From Gemmatimonadaceae bacterium (lineage in GTDB: Bacteria; Gemmatimonadota; Gemmatimonadetes; Gemmatimonadales; Gemmatimonadaceae): a DNA stretch of 64,000 bases. Where the stretch lies: contig DASXKV010000050.1 of assembly GCA_036496605.1 (NCBI GenBank), positions 1 through 64,000 of the forward strand, written 5' to 3'. The notes beneath the pieces were generated by a model. The model worked only from the letters and a program-made list of their open reading frames with translations, made no database searches and was not told where the DNA came from. A program made the position numbers and the translations under genes. Positions 25,613 through 33,752 of this stretch are shown piece by piece; position 1 is the first letter of the stretch, and each line of letters begins with the position of its first letter.

Positions 25613-25921
25613 ATGCCCCGCTTGGCATTGCGAACCGATCGATGCGACGGCGCCGTGCGATTCGCAGTTCACGTTCAACCGCGCGCTTCACGTAGCGAGA
25701 TCAGCGGCCTGCACGGCGACGCGCTCAAAGTGCGACTCGCGGCGCCTCCCGTTGATGGAGCGGCTAACGACGCACTCGTTGAGCTCATCGCGGCCGCGCT
25801 CGGCGTGCCTCGACGAAACGTGCAGATCGTTAGCGGCCAACACGCACGAAGCAAAGTGGTCGAGGTCGCTAATGTCAGCGTCGAGGATGTACAGCGACTA
25901 GTCACGAGCCGGGAGACGTGA
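25613..25921 (+). CDS. DUF167 (YggU-like) protein
   Basis: The 102-residue protein has the DUF167 pattern: VHVQPRASRSEISGLHGDALKVRLAAPPVDGAANDALVELIA and VQIVSGQHARSKVVEV. The fold is a small alpha/beta domain of unknown function, usually cytosolic and often next to yggT, as here. It overlaps the possible GTG start of the following gene. Confidence 0.88.
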   Translation: MPRLALRTDRCDGAVRFAVHVQPRASRSEISGLHGDALKVRLAAPPVDGAANDALVELIAAALGVPRRNVQIVSGQHARSKVVEVANVSVEDVQRLVTSRET

Positions 25922-25935
25922 TAGACTCGTCGCCG

Positions 25936-26358
25936 ATGAATGCCGAACCAATCTGTCTGCTGCTCGTTGGATCGGACGGCGCGCTGCTCGAGGGGCTATC
26001 GCAGTCGCTCGGCGCCCTTGGCTATGCGACGATGGCGACGCATGAATTGCGAGACGCACGCGATCTGGCGACGACGCGCGCGCCGTTGATCGCCGTGGTC
26101 GAATCGAACCTGGCGGCGGCGTCGTATGCGGACGCTCTTGGAATTCCGCTTGCTGCCGGTGGCGCGCTGGTTCTCTACAACGTAACAGGCATGGGTCAAC
26201 CGCCCGTGCTGTCGCCGACACTACAGCGCGCGGTGCTCGCGAACATCACGCTTCCGCTCGAGCGACAGCGGCTCGTCGCGTTGGTGCAGCATGTCGCCGA
26301 GCGCGTGCGTGCGACGGGGCGGCGGAGAAACACTCCGCCGGAGCGCACGGCACCCTAA
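25936..26358 (+). CDS. Degenerate receiver-like protein
   Basis: The product (140 residues from ATG 25936; GTG 25918 would overlap the previous stop) has a receiver-like alternation of strands and helices: ICLLLVGSDGALLEGLSQSLGALGYATM, then APLIAVVESNLA, and TLPLERQRLVALVQHV. The usual phospho-Asp position reads Glu-Ser-Asn and the conserved Lys-Pro reads Leu-Pro. Phosphotransfer is therefore unlikely. It could be a pseudo-receiver adaptor, or the likeness may be only structural. It ends 160 bases before metH. Confidence 0.5.
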   Translation: MNAEPICLLLVGSDGALLEGLSQSLGALGYATMATHELRDARDLATTRAPLIAVVESNLAAASYADALGIPLAAGGALVLYNVTGMGQPPVLSPTLQRAVLANITLPLERQRLVALVQHVAERVRATGRRRNTPPERTAP

Positions 26359-26396
26359 CCCGCATTGGCGCGGGGATTGCCTGCACAACGACGGCC

Positions 26397-26402
26397 TACA
26401 AT
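26397..26402 (+). promoter_or_regulatory. Candidate -10 box of the metH transcript
   Basis: TACAAT lies about 26 bases ahead of the SAM-II aptamer, where a start site for the leader would be expected. The best upstream -35 candidate, TTGCCT at 26377-26382, is only 14 bases away, so the assignment is weak. Confidence 0.35.
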
Positions 26403-26427
26403 ATTGAAAGAGCTGCTACAACTGAAC

Positions 26428-26478
26428 TCGTGGCGATTTAACGGCAACTTGCGGCCACGTTAAAGAATCGCTAAAGCG
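26428..26478 (+). promoter_or_regulatory. SAM-II riboswitch upstream of metH
   Basis: The leader matches the SAM-II aptamer in order. P1 is CGTGGC at 26429-26434 pairing with GCCACG near 26454-26459. Then come the conserved GATTTAA, CTTGC, GTTAAAGAAT and finally GCTAAAG. GCGATT in the first loop can pair with AATCGC at 26466-26471, giving the expected H-type pseudoknot. The following 42 bases hold a weak GCCC/GGGC hairpin and a T-rich tract ending just before the ATG, with no Shine-Dalgarno. Control by termination or initiation near the start codon is therefore plausible. SAM would lower metH and the downstream genes. Confidence 0.87.
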
Positions 26479-26520
26479 CCTGCCCGGCGCACAGCGTTTG
26501 GGCCTTTTTCTTTCCGTCTC

Positions 26521-29500
26521 ATGTCCGACACCAAGCTGCATCCATATCTCAAAGCATTGAGCGAGCGAGTTCTCATCTTCGACGGTGCGATGGGAACGAA
26601 CATACAATTGCACCATCCGACCACGGAAGACTTTGGCGGGAGGTCGTTGGAAGGGTGCAACGATCATCTGGTCCTTACGCGGCCAGACATCATCCAGAGC
26701 ATCCACGAGTCATTCTTGGAGGTCGGGTGCGACGTCGTGGAGACTTGCACCTTCCAGTCGACGCCTCACCGGTTGCGTGAGTGGGGAATCGAGCACAAGA
26801 CGCGTGACCTGAATGTCGCAGCGGCGCGCATCGCGCGTGCTGCGTGCGTGAAGTTCGGCACTCCGGAGCGCCCGCGATTCGTGGCTGGCTCGATTGGCCC
26901 GACCGGGATGCTGCCATCGAGCAGTGATCCCGTGCTCTCGAACATCACCTTCGCGCAACTCGCGGACACCTACTACGCCCAAGCGAAGTATCTCGTCGAA
27001 GGTGGCGTGGACGTTCTGCTCGTCGAGACGGCGCAGGACATTCTCGAGGTCAAAGCAGCGCTCGCGGGATTCGAGCGTTTGTTCGTGGAGCTCGGCCGCC
27101 GCGTGCCGGTACAGGCGCAGGTGACGCTCGACACGAGTGGCCGGATGCTGCTGGGCACCGATATCGCCAGTGCCCTAACGACGCTCGAGTCGCTTCCAGT
27201 AGACGTGATCGGGCTGAATTGCTCCACCGGGCCGGAGCACATGCGGGAGCCGATCAGGTTCCTAACGACTCACGCGTTGCGGCCGATATCGTGCATTCCG
27301 AACGCGGGACTTCCGTTGAATACGGGGACGGGTGACGCAGTCTATCCGCTCGAACCGGGACCAATGGCAGAGATGCTCGGAGAGTTCGTCGAGAAGTTCG
27401 GCGTCCGCGTTATAGGCGGCTGTTGCGGGACTCGACCTGAACACTTGCACGCAATCGTCGAGCGGGTGCGCTCGGCAGAGGGTGGAGGACAGCGGGCATT
27501 GGGTCCGAGAGCGACGTCTTCACCCTCCGCCCACAGCCCCCTACACTCTGCCCGCGTAAGCAGCGCCATGCGCGCCACCGACCTGCGCCAGGATCCGCCG
27601 CCGCTCTTGATCGGAGAACGAGTTAACTCGCAGGGCTCGAGGAAGGTTAAGCGTTTGCTCCTGGCCGACGACTACGAGGGGATCGTCGACGTCGCGCGCG
27701 AGCAGGTGGACTCGGGAGCTCACGTGCTCGACGTTTGCGTGGCACTCACGGAGCGCGCGGACGAGGCCGAGCAGATGGCCAAGGTCGTGAAACTCCTCTC
27801 GATGAGCGTCGAGACGCCGATCATGGTCGATTCCACCGAGGCGAATGTGATCGAGGGCGCGCTCGAGCACATTCCCGGACGCGCCATTATCAACTCGATC
27901 AACATGGAGAATGGCCGTCAGCGCATCGATGCGGTGGTGCCGCTCGCCAAGAAACATGGCGCGGCACTGGTCGCACTCACCATCGACGACATCGGCATGG
28001 CGAAAACGCGCGACCGAAAGCTGGAGGTCGCGCAGAAGATCTACGACATCGTTGTCGGCGAATACGGCATGCAGGCGGAGGACCTGATTTATGACGATCT
28101 GACCTTCACGCTCGCGACGGGCGATCCCGAGATGGCGAATTCCGCAGTCGAGACGATCGAAGGAATTCGGCTGATCAAGCGGGAGCTGCCGGGGGTTTTT
28201 ACTTCGTTAGGCGTCTCGAATGTGAGCTTTGGGCTGGCGCCCGAGGCACGAGCCGTCGTCAATTCGGTGTTCCTGCATCATTGCGTCGAGGCCGGGCTCG
28301 ACATGGCGATCGTCAACCCCGCGCATGTGAAGCCGTACGCCGAGATCGAGGCGAGCGAGCGCGCGCTCGCGGACGATCTGATCTTCAACCGGCGTCTCGA
28401 CGCGTTGCAACGGCTGATCGAGGGGCTGGGGACCATCGGCCAGGGGCTCGGGACAGCGGCGGTAGTCGAAGATCCGACTTCCGACATGTCACCGGAGCAG
28501 CGTGTGCACTATATGGTGGTGCATCGTAAGAAGGACGGAATCGAGGAGGCACTCGATGCCGCGGGCGTACGCGCGAACCCCGTGCGTGTGCTCAACGATG
28601 TTCTGTTGCCGGCGATGAAGGAAGTCGGCGACAAGTTCGGCGCTGGGGAGCTGATTCTGCCGTTCGTGCTCCAGAGTGCGGAGGTCATGAAGCGAGCGGT
28701 TAAGCATCTCGAGCAATTTCTCGAAAAAGCAGAAGGCTATACGAAGGGCAGAGTCGTACTCGCGACGGTGTATGGCGACGTTCACGACATCGGCAAGTCG
28801 CTGGTGAACACGATCCTCTCGAACAACGGCTACACCGTGTACGACCTGGGCAAGCAGGTGCCCGTGAATACGATCATCGAGAAGGCGATCGAGGTCGACG
28901 CGGATGCGATTGGGTTGTCGGCTCTGCTCGTCTCGACGTCGAAGCAGATGCCGCTTTGCGTTCAGGAGCTCGACAAGCGCGGACTCGATATCCCAGTACT
29001 GATCGGCGGCGCGGCGATCAATCGACGCTTCGGACGGCGTGCGTTGTTCGTCGACGGGGAGCGGGCGTACAGTCCAGGCGTCTTCTACTGCAAGGATGCG
29101 TTCGAGGGGCTCGAGACGATGGACGTTCTTCAAAACGACGACGCAGCGCGCCGCGCCGCGTTTGTCACGAAACTTCTCGACGACGCTCGGAACGACGTCT
29201 TCCTGCGGACGACGGTTGGCAAGGACGTCGCAGCCGGCGACCAGGGGGGAGCGCGGAGCAACGTCTCCCAGGATCACCCTGTACCGAAGGCTCCCTTCCT
29301 GGGCGTTCGGACACTTCGCCAGGGGGACATCCCACTCGACGAGGTCTTCGCGCTGCTCGATCTCGACGAGCTGTATCGGCTGCAGTGGGGAGCCCGCGGC
29401 TCCGGTGCGCAGTATGAAGCGACCGTACGGAACGAGTTCGAGCCGGTGCTGTCGCGCCTAACGGCTGAAGCGAAGAGGGAGGGATGGCTCGAGCCAGAGG

Positions 29501-30108
29501 CGGTGTACGGGCTTTTCCCGGCGCAGTCGCGAGGGAACGACCTCCTGATTTACGATGCCGCCTCGTATGCGCGCGACGGCGCGACGCGCGAGATCGCCCG
29601 CTTCCATTTCCCGCGTCAGGAGGGGCGTGAGCGTTTGTGCATCGCCGACTACTTTCGATCGACTGACTCGTCGGACGTGGATGTCGTCGGACTGCAGGTC
29701 GTGACGGTCGGCGACGAAGCGAGTCGCAGATTCCACGCGCTTCAAGCGGCTGGAGAATACGCCGAGGCATTTTACGTCCACGGCCTCGCCGTCGAGACGG
29801 CGGAGGCGCTCGCCGAATGGCTCCATCGGCGATTACGCCGTGAGCTGGCAATTCCTGGTGGCCGGGGCAAGCGATACTCGTGGGGTTACGGCGCCTGTCC
29901 CGATCTCGATGACCACGCGACAGTCTTCAAACTTCTCCCTGCCGCCGAGGAGCTTGGCATAGAGCTGACGAGCGCGTTTCAATTCGTTCCGGAGCAGAGC
30001 ACGGCCGCCATCATCGTGCACCATCCCGAGGCGAAGTACTACGCGGTCCGCGCCGTGGCCGGCGAGGGCTCCGAGCGGCGCGAGCTCTCCACCCTCTCGA
30101 GCAAATGA
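26521..30108 (+). CDS. metH: Cobalamin-dependent methionine synthase
   Basis: The 1195-residue protein is a full-length MetH. Residues 1-310 are the homocysteine/zinc domain (LIFDGAMGTNIQ, GLNCSTGPEH and GGCCGTRPEH give the zinc cysteines). Residues from about 340 are the methyltetrahydrofolate domain (LIGERVNSQGSRKV, DVCVALTERADE, INSINMENG). The cap and B12 domain follow, with the DxHxxG motif in YGDVHDIGKSLV near residue 755. The last 300 residues are the SAM/flavodoxin-dependent reactivation domain (KRYSWGYGACPDLDDHATVF). Between the first two domains lies a roughly 26-residue low-complexity insert that coincides with an imperfect palindrome. The stop overlaps the start of the next gene (ATGA). 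A SAM-II riboswitch precedes the gene. Confidence 0.96.
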   Translation: MSDTKLHPYLKALSERVLIFDGAMGTNIQLHHPTTEDFGGRSLEGCNDHLVLTRPDIIQSIHESFLEVGCDVVETCTFQSTPHRLREWGIEHKTRDLNVAAARIARAACVKFGTPERPRFVAGSIGPTGMLPSSSDPVLSNITFAQLADTYYAQAKYLVEGGVDVLLVETAQDILEVKAALAGFERLFVELGRRVPVQAQVTLDTSGRMLLGTDIASALTTLESLPVDVIGLNCSTGPEHMREPIRFLTTHALRPISCIPNAGLPLNTGTGDAVYPLEPGPMAEMLGEFVEKFGVRVIGGCCGTRPEHLHAIVERVRSAEGGGQRALGPRATSSPSAHSPLHSARVSSAMRATDLRQDPPPLLIGERVNSQGSRKVKRLLLADDYEGIVDVAREQVDSGAHVLDVCVALTERADEAEQMAKVVKLLSMSVETPIMVDSTEANVIEGALEHIPGRAIINSINMENGRQRIDAVVPLAKKHGAALVALTIDDIGMAKTRDRKLEVAQKIYDIVVGEYGMQAEDLIYDDLTFTLATGDPEMANSAVETIEGIRLIKRELPGVFTSLGVSNVSFGLAPEARAVVNSVFLHHCVEAGLDMAIVNPAHVKPYAEIEASERALADDLIFNRRLDALQRLIEGLGTIGQGLGTAAVVEDPTSDMSPEQRVHYMVVHRKKDGIEEALDAAGVRANPVRVLNDVLLPAMKEVGDKFGAGELILPFVLQSAEVMKRAVKHLEQFLEKAEGYTKGRVVLATVYGDVHDIGKSLVNTILSNNGYTVYDLGKQVPVNTIIEKAIEVDADAIGLSALLVSTSKQMPLCVQELDKRGLDIPVLIGGAAINRRFGRRALFVDGERAYSPGVFYCKDAFEGLETMDVLQNDDAARRAAFVTKLLDDARNDVFLRTTVGKDVAAGDQGGARSNVSQDHPVPKAPFLGVRTLRQGDIPLDEVFALLDLDELYRLQWGARGSGAQYEATVRNEFEPVLSRLTAEAKREGWLEPEAVYGLFPAQSRGNDLLIYDAASYARDGATREIARFHFPRQEGRERLCIADYFRSTDSSDVDVVGLQVVTVGDEASRRFHALQAAGEYAEAFYVHGLAVETAEALAEWLHRRLRRELAIPGGRGKRYSWGYGACPDLDDHATVFKLLPAAEELGIELTSAFQFVPEQSTAAIIVHHPEAKYYAVRAVAGEGSERRELSTLSSK
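27475..27551 (+). repeat. Imperfect palindromic insert inside metH (interdomain linker)
   Basis: GCAGAGGGTGGAGG at the left and CCCCCTACACTCTGC at the right form imperfect inverted arms. The segment encodes an Ala/Ser/Arg-rich linker right after the zinc domain. The same words occur at the equivalent place in the neighbouring fused gene (31011-31098). Confidence 0.55.
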
Positions 30109-32045
30109 CCCAGCGTTCGTTGCTCGATCGATTGGTTGATCCGGAGCGCATCGTGCTCTTCGACGGCGCGATGGGGACGATGCTGTATCAAAAGGGCGTC
30201 TTCATCAATCAGTGTTACGACGAGTTGAGCGTTCGCTCACCGGATCTCGTCGCCGAGATTCATCGCCAGTATGTGAAGGCAGGCGCCGAGGTGCTGGAGA
30301 CGAACAGCTTCGGGGCAAATCGCGTGAAACTTGCGCAGTACGGCCTGGAAGCGCAGGTACACGCGATCAATCGCGGCGCGGCCGCAATCGCGCGAGTCGT
30401 CGCCGACGAGGCGGGTCATCCGGTGCTCGTCGCGGGTGCAGTTGGCCCACTCGGCGTGCGCCTCGAGCCGTACGGTCCGACCAGCGAAGACGAGGCACGC
30501 TCCGTGTTCCGCGAGCAGCTCGCCGCGCTGAAGGAGGGGGGCGCCGATCTCTTCATTCTGGAAACGTTCAGCGACCTTCACGAGATCAAGGAAGCAATCC
30601 GCGCGGCGCGCGAGGTCGACCCGGCGATCCCGATCGTGGCACAGATGACGATCGGCGCCGATCATCACACGTCGTACGGCGCGACCGCCGAGGACGTCGC
30701 GCGAACGCTCGATCAGTGGGGAGCAGACGTGATCGGGCTGAACTGCTCTGTCGGTCCGCAAATCATTCTCGAGTGCATCGAACGAATGGCGCCGGTGACG
30801 CGACGGAAGCTCAGCGCGCAGCCTAACGCTGGAATGCCGCGGGATGTCGGCGGCCGCAGCATGTACATGGCAAGCCCGGAGTACATGGCGACGTATGCGC
30901 GGCATCTCATCCATGCCGGCGCCAAAGTGCTCGGCGGCTGTTGCGGGACGACGCCGGAGCACATCAAAGCGATCTGTGAGGGGATACGGCCCCTGAACCC
31001 AAGGCTGGGTGCAGAAGGTGGAGGGCAGAGGGTACAGAGCGCACAGCAGAGAGCCGAACGAACGCAGAACGCGCAACCCTCTGCCCTCCACCCTCTGCAC
31101 TCTACCGCATTCGCCGACCGCTCCCGGTTCGCGTCACGCATCGCAGCACACGAGTTCGTGACCTCGGTCGAGATCGTGCCGCCGCGTGGCGTCGATGCGA
31201 GCCGAATGATCGCTGACGTCCACAAGCTGAAAGTGGCGGGCGTCGATGCGGTCAATGTACCGGACGGGCCGCGTGCGCAGAGTCGCATGGGTGCGCTCCT
31301 GACGAGCGTGCTGATCGAACAACAGGTCGGCATCGAGACAGTGACTCACTACGCCTGCCGCGACCGCAATCTTCTCGGCATGCTCAGCGACTTGTTAGGC
31401 GCCGCCGCGATCGGACTCCGCAATCTGCTCATCATCACCGGCGATCCGCCGAAGATGGGCCCGTATCCGGATGCGACGGCAGTGTTCGATATCGATTCGA
31501 TCGGCCTAACGAACCTCGTGCGTAATCTCAACCGCGGCCTCGATCCGGGCGGCAACGCGATCGGCCAGCCGACACGGTTCGTGATCGGCGTCGGCGTCAA
31601 TCCAGCGGCGCTCGACGCGCCGCACGAGATCCGCCGCTTCGAGTGGAAAGTCGACGCGGGGGCGGAGTTCGCGATCACCCAGCCGGTGTTTGACGCCGCG
31701 CAGCTGGAGAAGTTCCTGAGCGCCGTGTCGCACGTGCGCATCCCCGTCATCGCGGGAATCTGGCCGCTGGTCTCACTTCGGAACGCAGAGTTTCTCGCGA
31801 ACGAGGTGCCGGGCGTGTCCGTGCCGGAGGGCGTGATCGCGCGGATGCGCCGAGCAAGCGAGAAATCGAAGGAGCATGCGACGATGGAGGGAATCGCGAT
31901 CGCGCGCGAGATGCTCGAGCGCGTACGGGGCGTCGTTCAGGGTGTACAGGTATCGGCACCGTTCGGGAAGGTGGAGCTGGCTCTGCAGGTTTTCGATGGA
32001 CTGACGGCGGCGCCTCCTTCGCCGTTCCCGGCGTACAGTCCTTAG
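30105..32045 (+). CDS. Bifunctional homocysteine S-methyltransferase / methylenetetrahydrofolate reductase
   Basis: The 646-residue protein fuses two enzymes. Residues 1-290 are a homocysteine methyltransferase barrel (VLFDGAMGTMLYQKG, GLNCSVGPQ, GGCCGTTPEH with the zinc cysteines). From about residue 340 to the end it is a MetF-type flavin reductase (VTSVEIVPPRGVDAS, VNVPDGPRAQSRM, THYACRDRN, LLIITGDPPKMG, ITQPVFD). This layout is that of YitJ-like proteins. The reductase supplies methyl-THF for the adjacent MetH. The first domain may use another methyl donor such as S-methylmethionine. It overlaps metH by four bases and should share the SAM-II control. A palindromic insert lies in the linker. 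Confidence 0.93.
   Translation: MTQRSLLDRLVDPERIVLFDGAMGTMLYQKGVFINQCYDELSVRSPDLVAEIHRQYVKAGAEVLETNSFGANRVKLAQYGLEAQVHAINRGAAAIARVVADEAGHPVLVAGAVGPLGVRLEPYGPTSEDEARSVFREQLAALKEGGADLFILETFSDLHEIKEAIRAAREVDPAIPIVAQMTIGADHHTSYGATAEDVARTLDQWGADVIGLNCSVGPQIILECIERMAPVTRRKLSAQPNAGMPRDVGGRSMYMASPEYMATYARHLIHAGAKVLGGCCGTTPEHIKAICEGIRPLNPRLGAEGGGQRVQSAQQRAERTQNAQPSALHPLHSTAFADRSRFASRIAAHEFVTSVEIVPPRGVDASRMIADVHKLKVAGVDAVNVPDGPRAQSRMGALLTSVLIEQQVGIETVTHYACRDRNLLGMLSDLLGAAAIGLRNLLIITGDPPKMGPYPDATAVFDIDSIGLTNLVRNLNRGLDPGGNAIGQPTRFVIGVGVNPAALDAPHEIRRFEWKVDAGAEFAITQPVFDAAQLEKFLSAVSHVRIPVIAGIWPLVSLRNAEFLANEVPGVSVPEGVIARMRRASEKSKEHATMEGIAIAREMLERVRGVVQGVQVSAPFGKVELALQVFDGLTAAPPSPFPAYSP
31011..31098 (+). repeat. 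Palindromic insert inside the fused methyltransferase/MTHFR gene
   Basis: The left arm at 31011-31033 and the right arm at 31076-31098 pair in 22 of 23 positions (core GGTGGAGGGCAGAGGGT against its exact complement). The element is in frame and encodes a Gln/Arg/Ala-rich linker between the two enzyme domains. A related, decayed copy sits in metH. Confidence 0.85.
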
Positions 32046-32061
32046 AGTACAATTGACTGAA

Positions 32062-32553
32062 ATGCGTGCCATTCTCCTCATCGATCACGGCTCGGTCAAA
32101 GCCGAGGCCAACCAGATGCTCGACTGCGTCGCCAACATGCTGCAGTCGATGGTTGGGCCAGACGTCATCGTGCGCGCAGCGCACATGGAGCTCGCGGAGC
32201 CGCTGATTCCACAAGGCGTCGATGCCTGCGTCGAAGCGGGTGCGACGGACTTGGTCGTATTCCCGTACATGCTGTCACCCGGAAAGCACTCAACGCGCGA
32301 CATTCCCCGAATCGCTGCCGAAGCGACGCGCAAGCATCCAGGATTACGAGTGCGCGTGTCGCCCGCCTTCGGAGTCCACGCGAAGCTCGCCGAAGTGATC
32401 GCCGAGCGTGCCGGCGTCGACATCGTGTCCGAGGCTGACTGCACGCACTGTTGGAATCCCGATGGGCAGGTCGGCACGTGCGGTGACGCGTGCTGCGCGC
32501 GAGCGGCGGCTCGCGAAAGCGTCAGCGTCGAAGGGGCGAGCGCGCGATCCTAA
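32062..32553 (+). CDS. Short CbiX/SirB-like chelatase-family protein
   Basis: From ATG 32062 (TTG 32053 is possible) the protein has 163 residues. It starts MRAILLIDHGSVKAEANQML, the CbiX motif with the metal-binding His, followed by VRAAHMELAEPLIPQGVDAC and FPYMLSPGKHSTRDIPRI, which has the second metal His. CbiXS proteins insert cobalt into sirohydrochlorin in cobalamin synthesis or act in siroheme assembly. The location after metH suggests cobalamin supply. An extra C-terminal tail (CTHCWNPDGQVGTCGDACC) has six cysteines and a histidine, and could bind a metal or cluster. It overlaps the convergent next gene by four bases. Confidence 0.82.
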   Translation: MRAILLIDHGSVKAEANQMLDCVANMLQSMVGPDVIVRAAHMELAEPLIPQGVDACVEAGATDLVVFPYMLSPGKHSTRDIPRIAAEATRKHPGLRVRVSPAFGVHAKLAEVIAERAGVDIVSEADCTHCWNPDGQVGTCGDACCARAAARESVSVEGASARS

Positions 32554-33353
32554 CTGCCAAGCGCGCAATGGCGGGCGCGCTCGTAGGCGACGGCCTCGCC
32601 GATGAGGCGGAAGGTTCGTTCGTCCTGCCAGGTCCACGACGCGGGCCTCGCAAAACCGGCGTATCGCCAATGGCTGCTCGCCGCCACGTCGTATGCGTCG
32701 GCGATCGTCGCCCTGCCCCACCCCTTGCTGACATTCCCCTCGAGCCGCACAGCGGCGCTATCGGACGCGTGAACGAGGCGCGCGAGGGTCCCAGCATGTG
32801 AGCGGTCGCTGAACGCCGCCGTCGTGAGCACCATCGGTACGAGCGACCAGAGATCGGGGTTGGCGCTCGCGGTGAAGCTCAGCGTGAAGGAACGGCGCGC
32901 AAGGTCGACGATGTCGGGATCGATCTGGCCCGCGCTGTCGGCGGCGAGGACGCGTGTCATCTCGCGGCGTGCGTCCTCCGGCGTTAGGCGGAGCATCATG
33001 GCGTGCGTCCCCTCGTGCAGCAGCGTGCTGCCATCGAGCGTGTCGCTGACATAGATCACGCCGCCGGTACCGTCGATGGCGAATGCGGCAATCGCTTCGC
33101 CAAGTCGATTGTCCGAATGGGTGAACCGAATCGGCTCGCTCCACTCGGTCGGCGATGCATTCTCGAGGCGGCCGAGGATGGCGGTTCCGAGCAGCGTGCT
33201 CTCGTCGAGGTTCGTCGCGATCTGGCGACAGAGCCACGCATCGCTCGGAATGACGTCGACGCGCGGCGGCGCCTGAGTGACGTACGCCAATTGTGCCGAA
33301 GCGCTCGTTGCTGCGGTGAGCAGCACGAGGGTGCCGAGTGCGAGGGGTCTCAT
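32550..33353 (-). CDS. Secreted protein with HExxH motif, putative zinc metallopeptidase
   Basis: The 267-residue protein starts with a signal peptide (MRPLALGTLVLLTAATSASA, cleavage after ASA). It contains STLLHEGTHAMMLRLTPEDA near residue 115. The HEGTH is a gluzincin-like HExxH motif, with a glutamate-rich helix at the C-terminus (TFRLIGEAVAYERA) that could give the third ligand. I do not recognise the family. A periplasmic or secreted peptidase is inferred from the motif only. The stop codon overlaps the end of the chelatase gene. Confidence 0.6.
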   Translation of the reverse strand: MRPLALGTLVLLTAATSASAQLAYVTQAPPRVDVIPSDAWLCRQIATNLDESTLLGTAILGRLENASPTEWSEPIRFTHSDNRLGEAIAAFAIDGTGGVIYVSDTLDGSTLLHEGTHAMMLRLTPEDARREMTRVLAADSAGQIDPDIVDLARRSFTLSFTASANPDLWSLVPMVLTTAAFSDRSHAGTLARLVHASDSAAVRLEGNVSKGWGRATIADAYDVAASSHWRYAGFARPASWTWQDERTFRLIGEAVAYERARHCALGS

Positions 33354-33752
33354 GGGTACCGCGATTCACGCCGGCTCTTGATCCCGCGCTTGACCCGTCG
33401 GGAGGGAGGACGGGAGTCGTTCGGGCCTCCGGCGCGAGCTGGAGGGCGCGACGCAGTGACGCGCCGCACCACGACACAGGGCAACATCGAGACCGCGCGC
33501 GACGGGTACTCACACGAGGCGGTGGGCGGTGCCTAACGACTTGCCTCGCTGGAGCTTATCGGTGGATCATGCGTCTGCGCCGTCGCGCTGTGGAAGCCGC
33601 GTTTTGCGACGCATTGACGCACGTTGCGATGGCGGACAGAACGACCGGTCGACGGTGGTCGCCCAAGCGGCCCCTCGCCGCTCGTTTGGCTGCTGGATAG
33701 AGTACAGCAATCGCGGGGTGTGAACGCCCCGCTCGAAACACGAGCGATCACT
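33354..33752. other. Spacer between divergent genes, no gene seen
   Basis: About 400 bases lie between the metallopeptidase-like gene and the acyl-CoA dehydrogenase ATG. Open frames here lack a plausible start and have poor codon use. One exact copy of the dispersed octamer lies at 33531-33538, outside any gene I accept. Promoters for both genes must be here, but none is clear. Confidence 0.4.

Noticed and set aside
33338-33700. Plus-strand 120-residue frame before the acyl-CoA dehydrogenase
   Set aside because: Arg/Ala/Thr-rich translation without Shine-Dalgarno or motif. It looks like read-through of GC-rich spacer.
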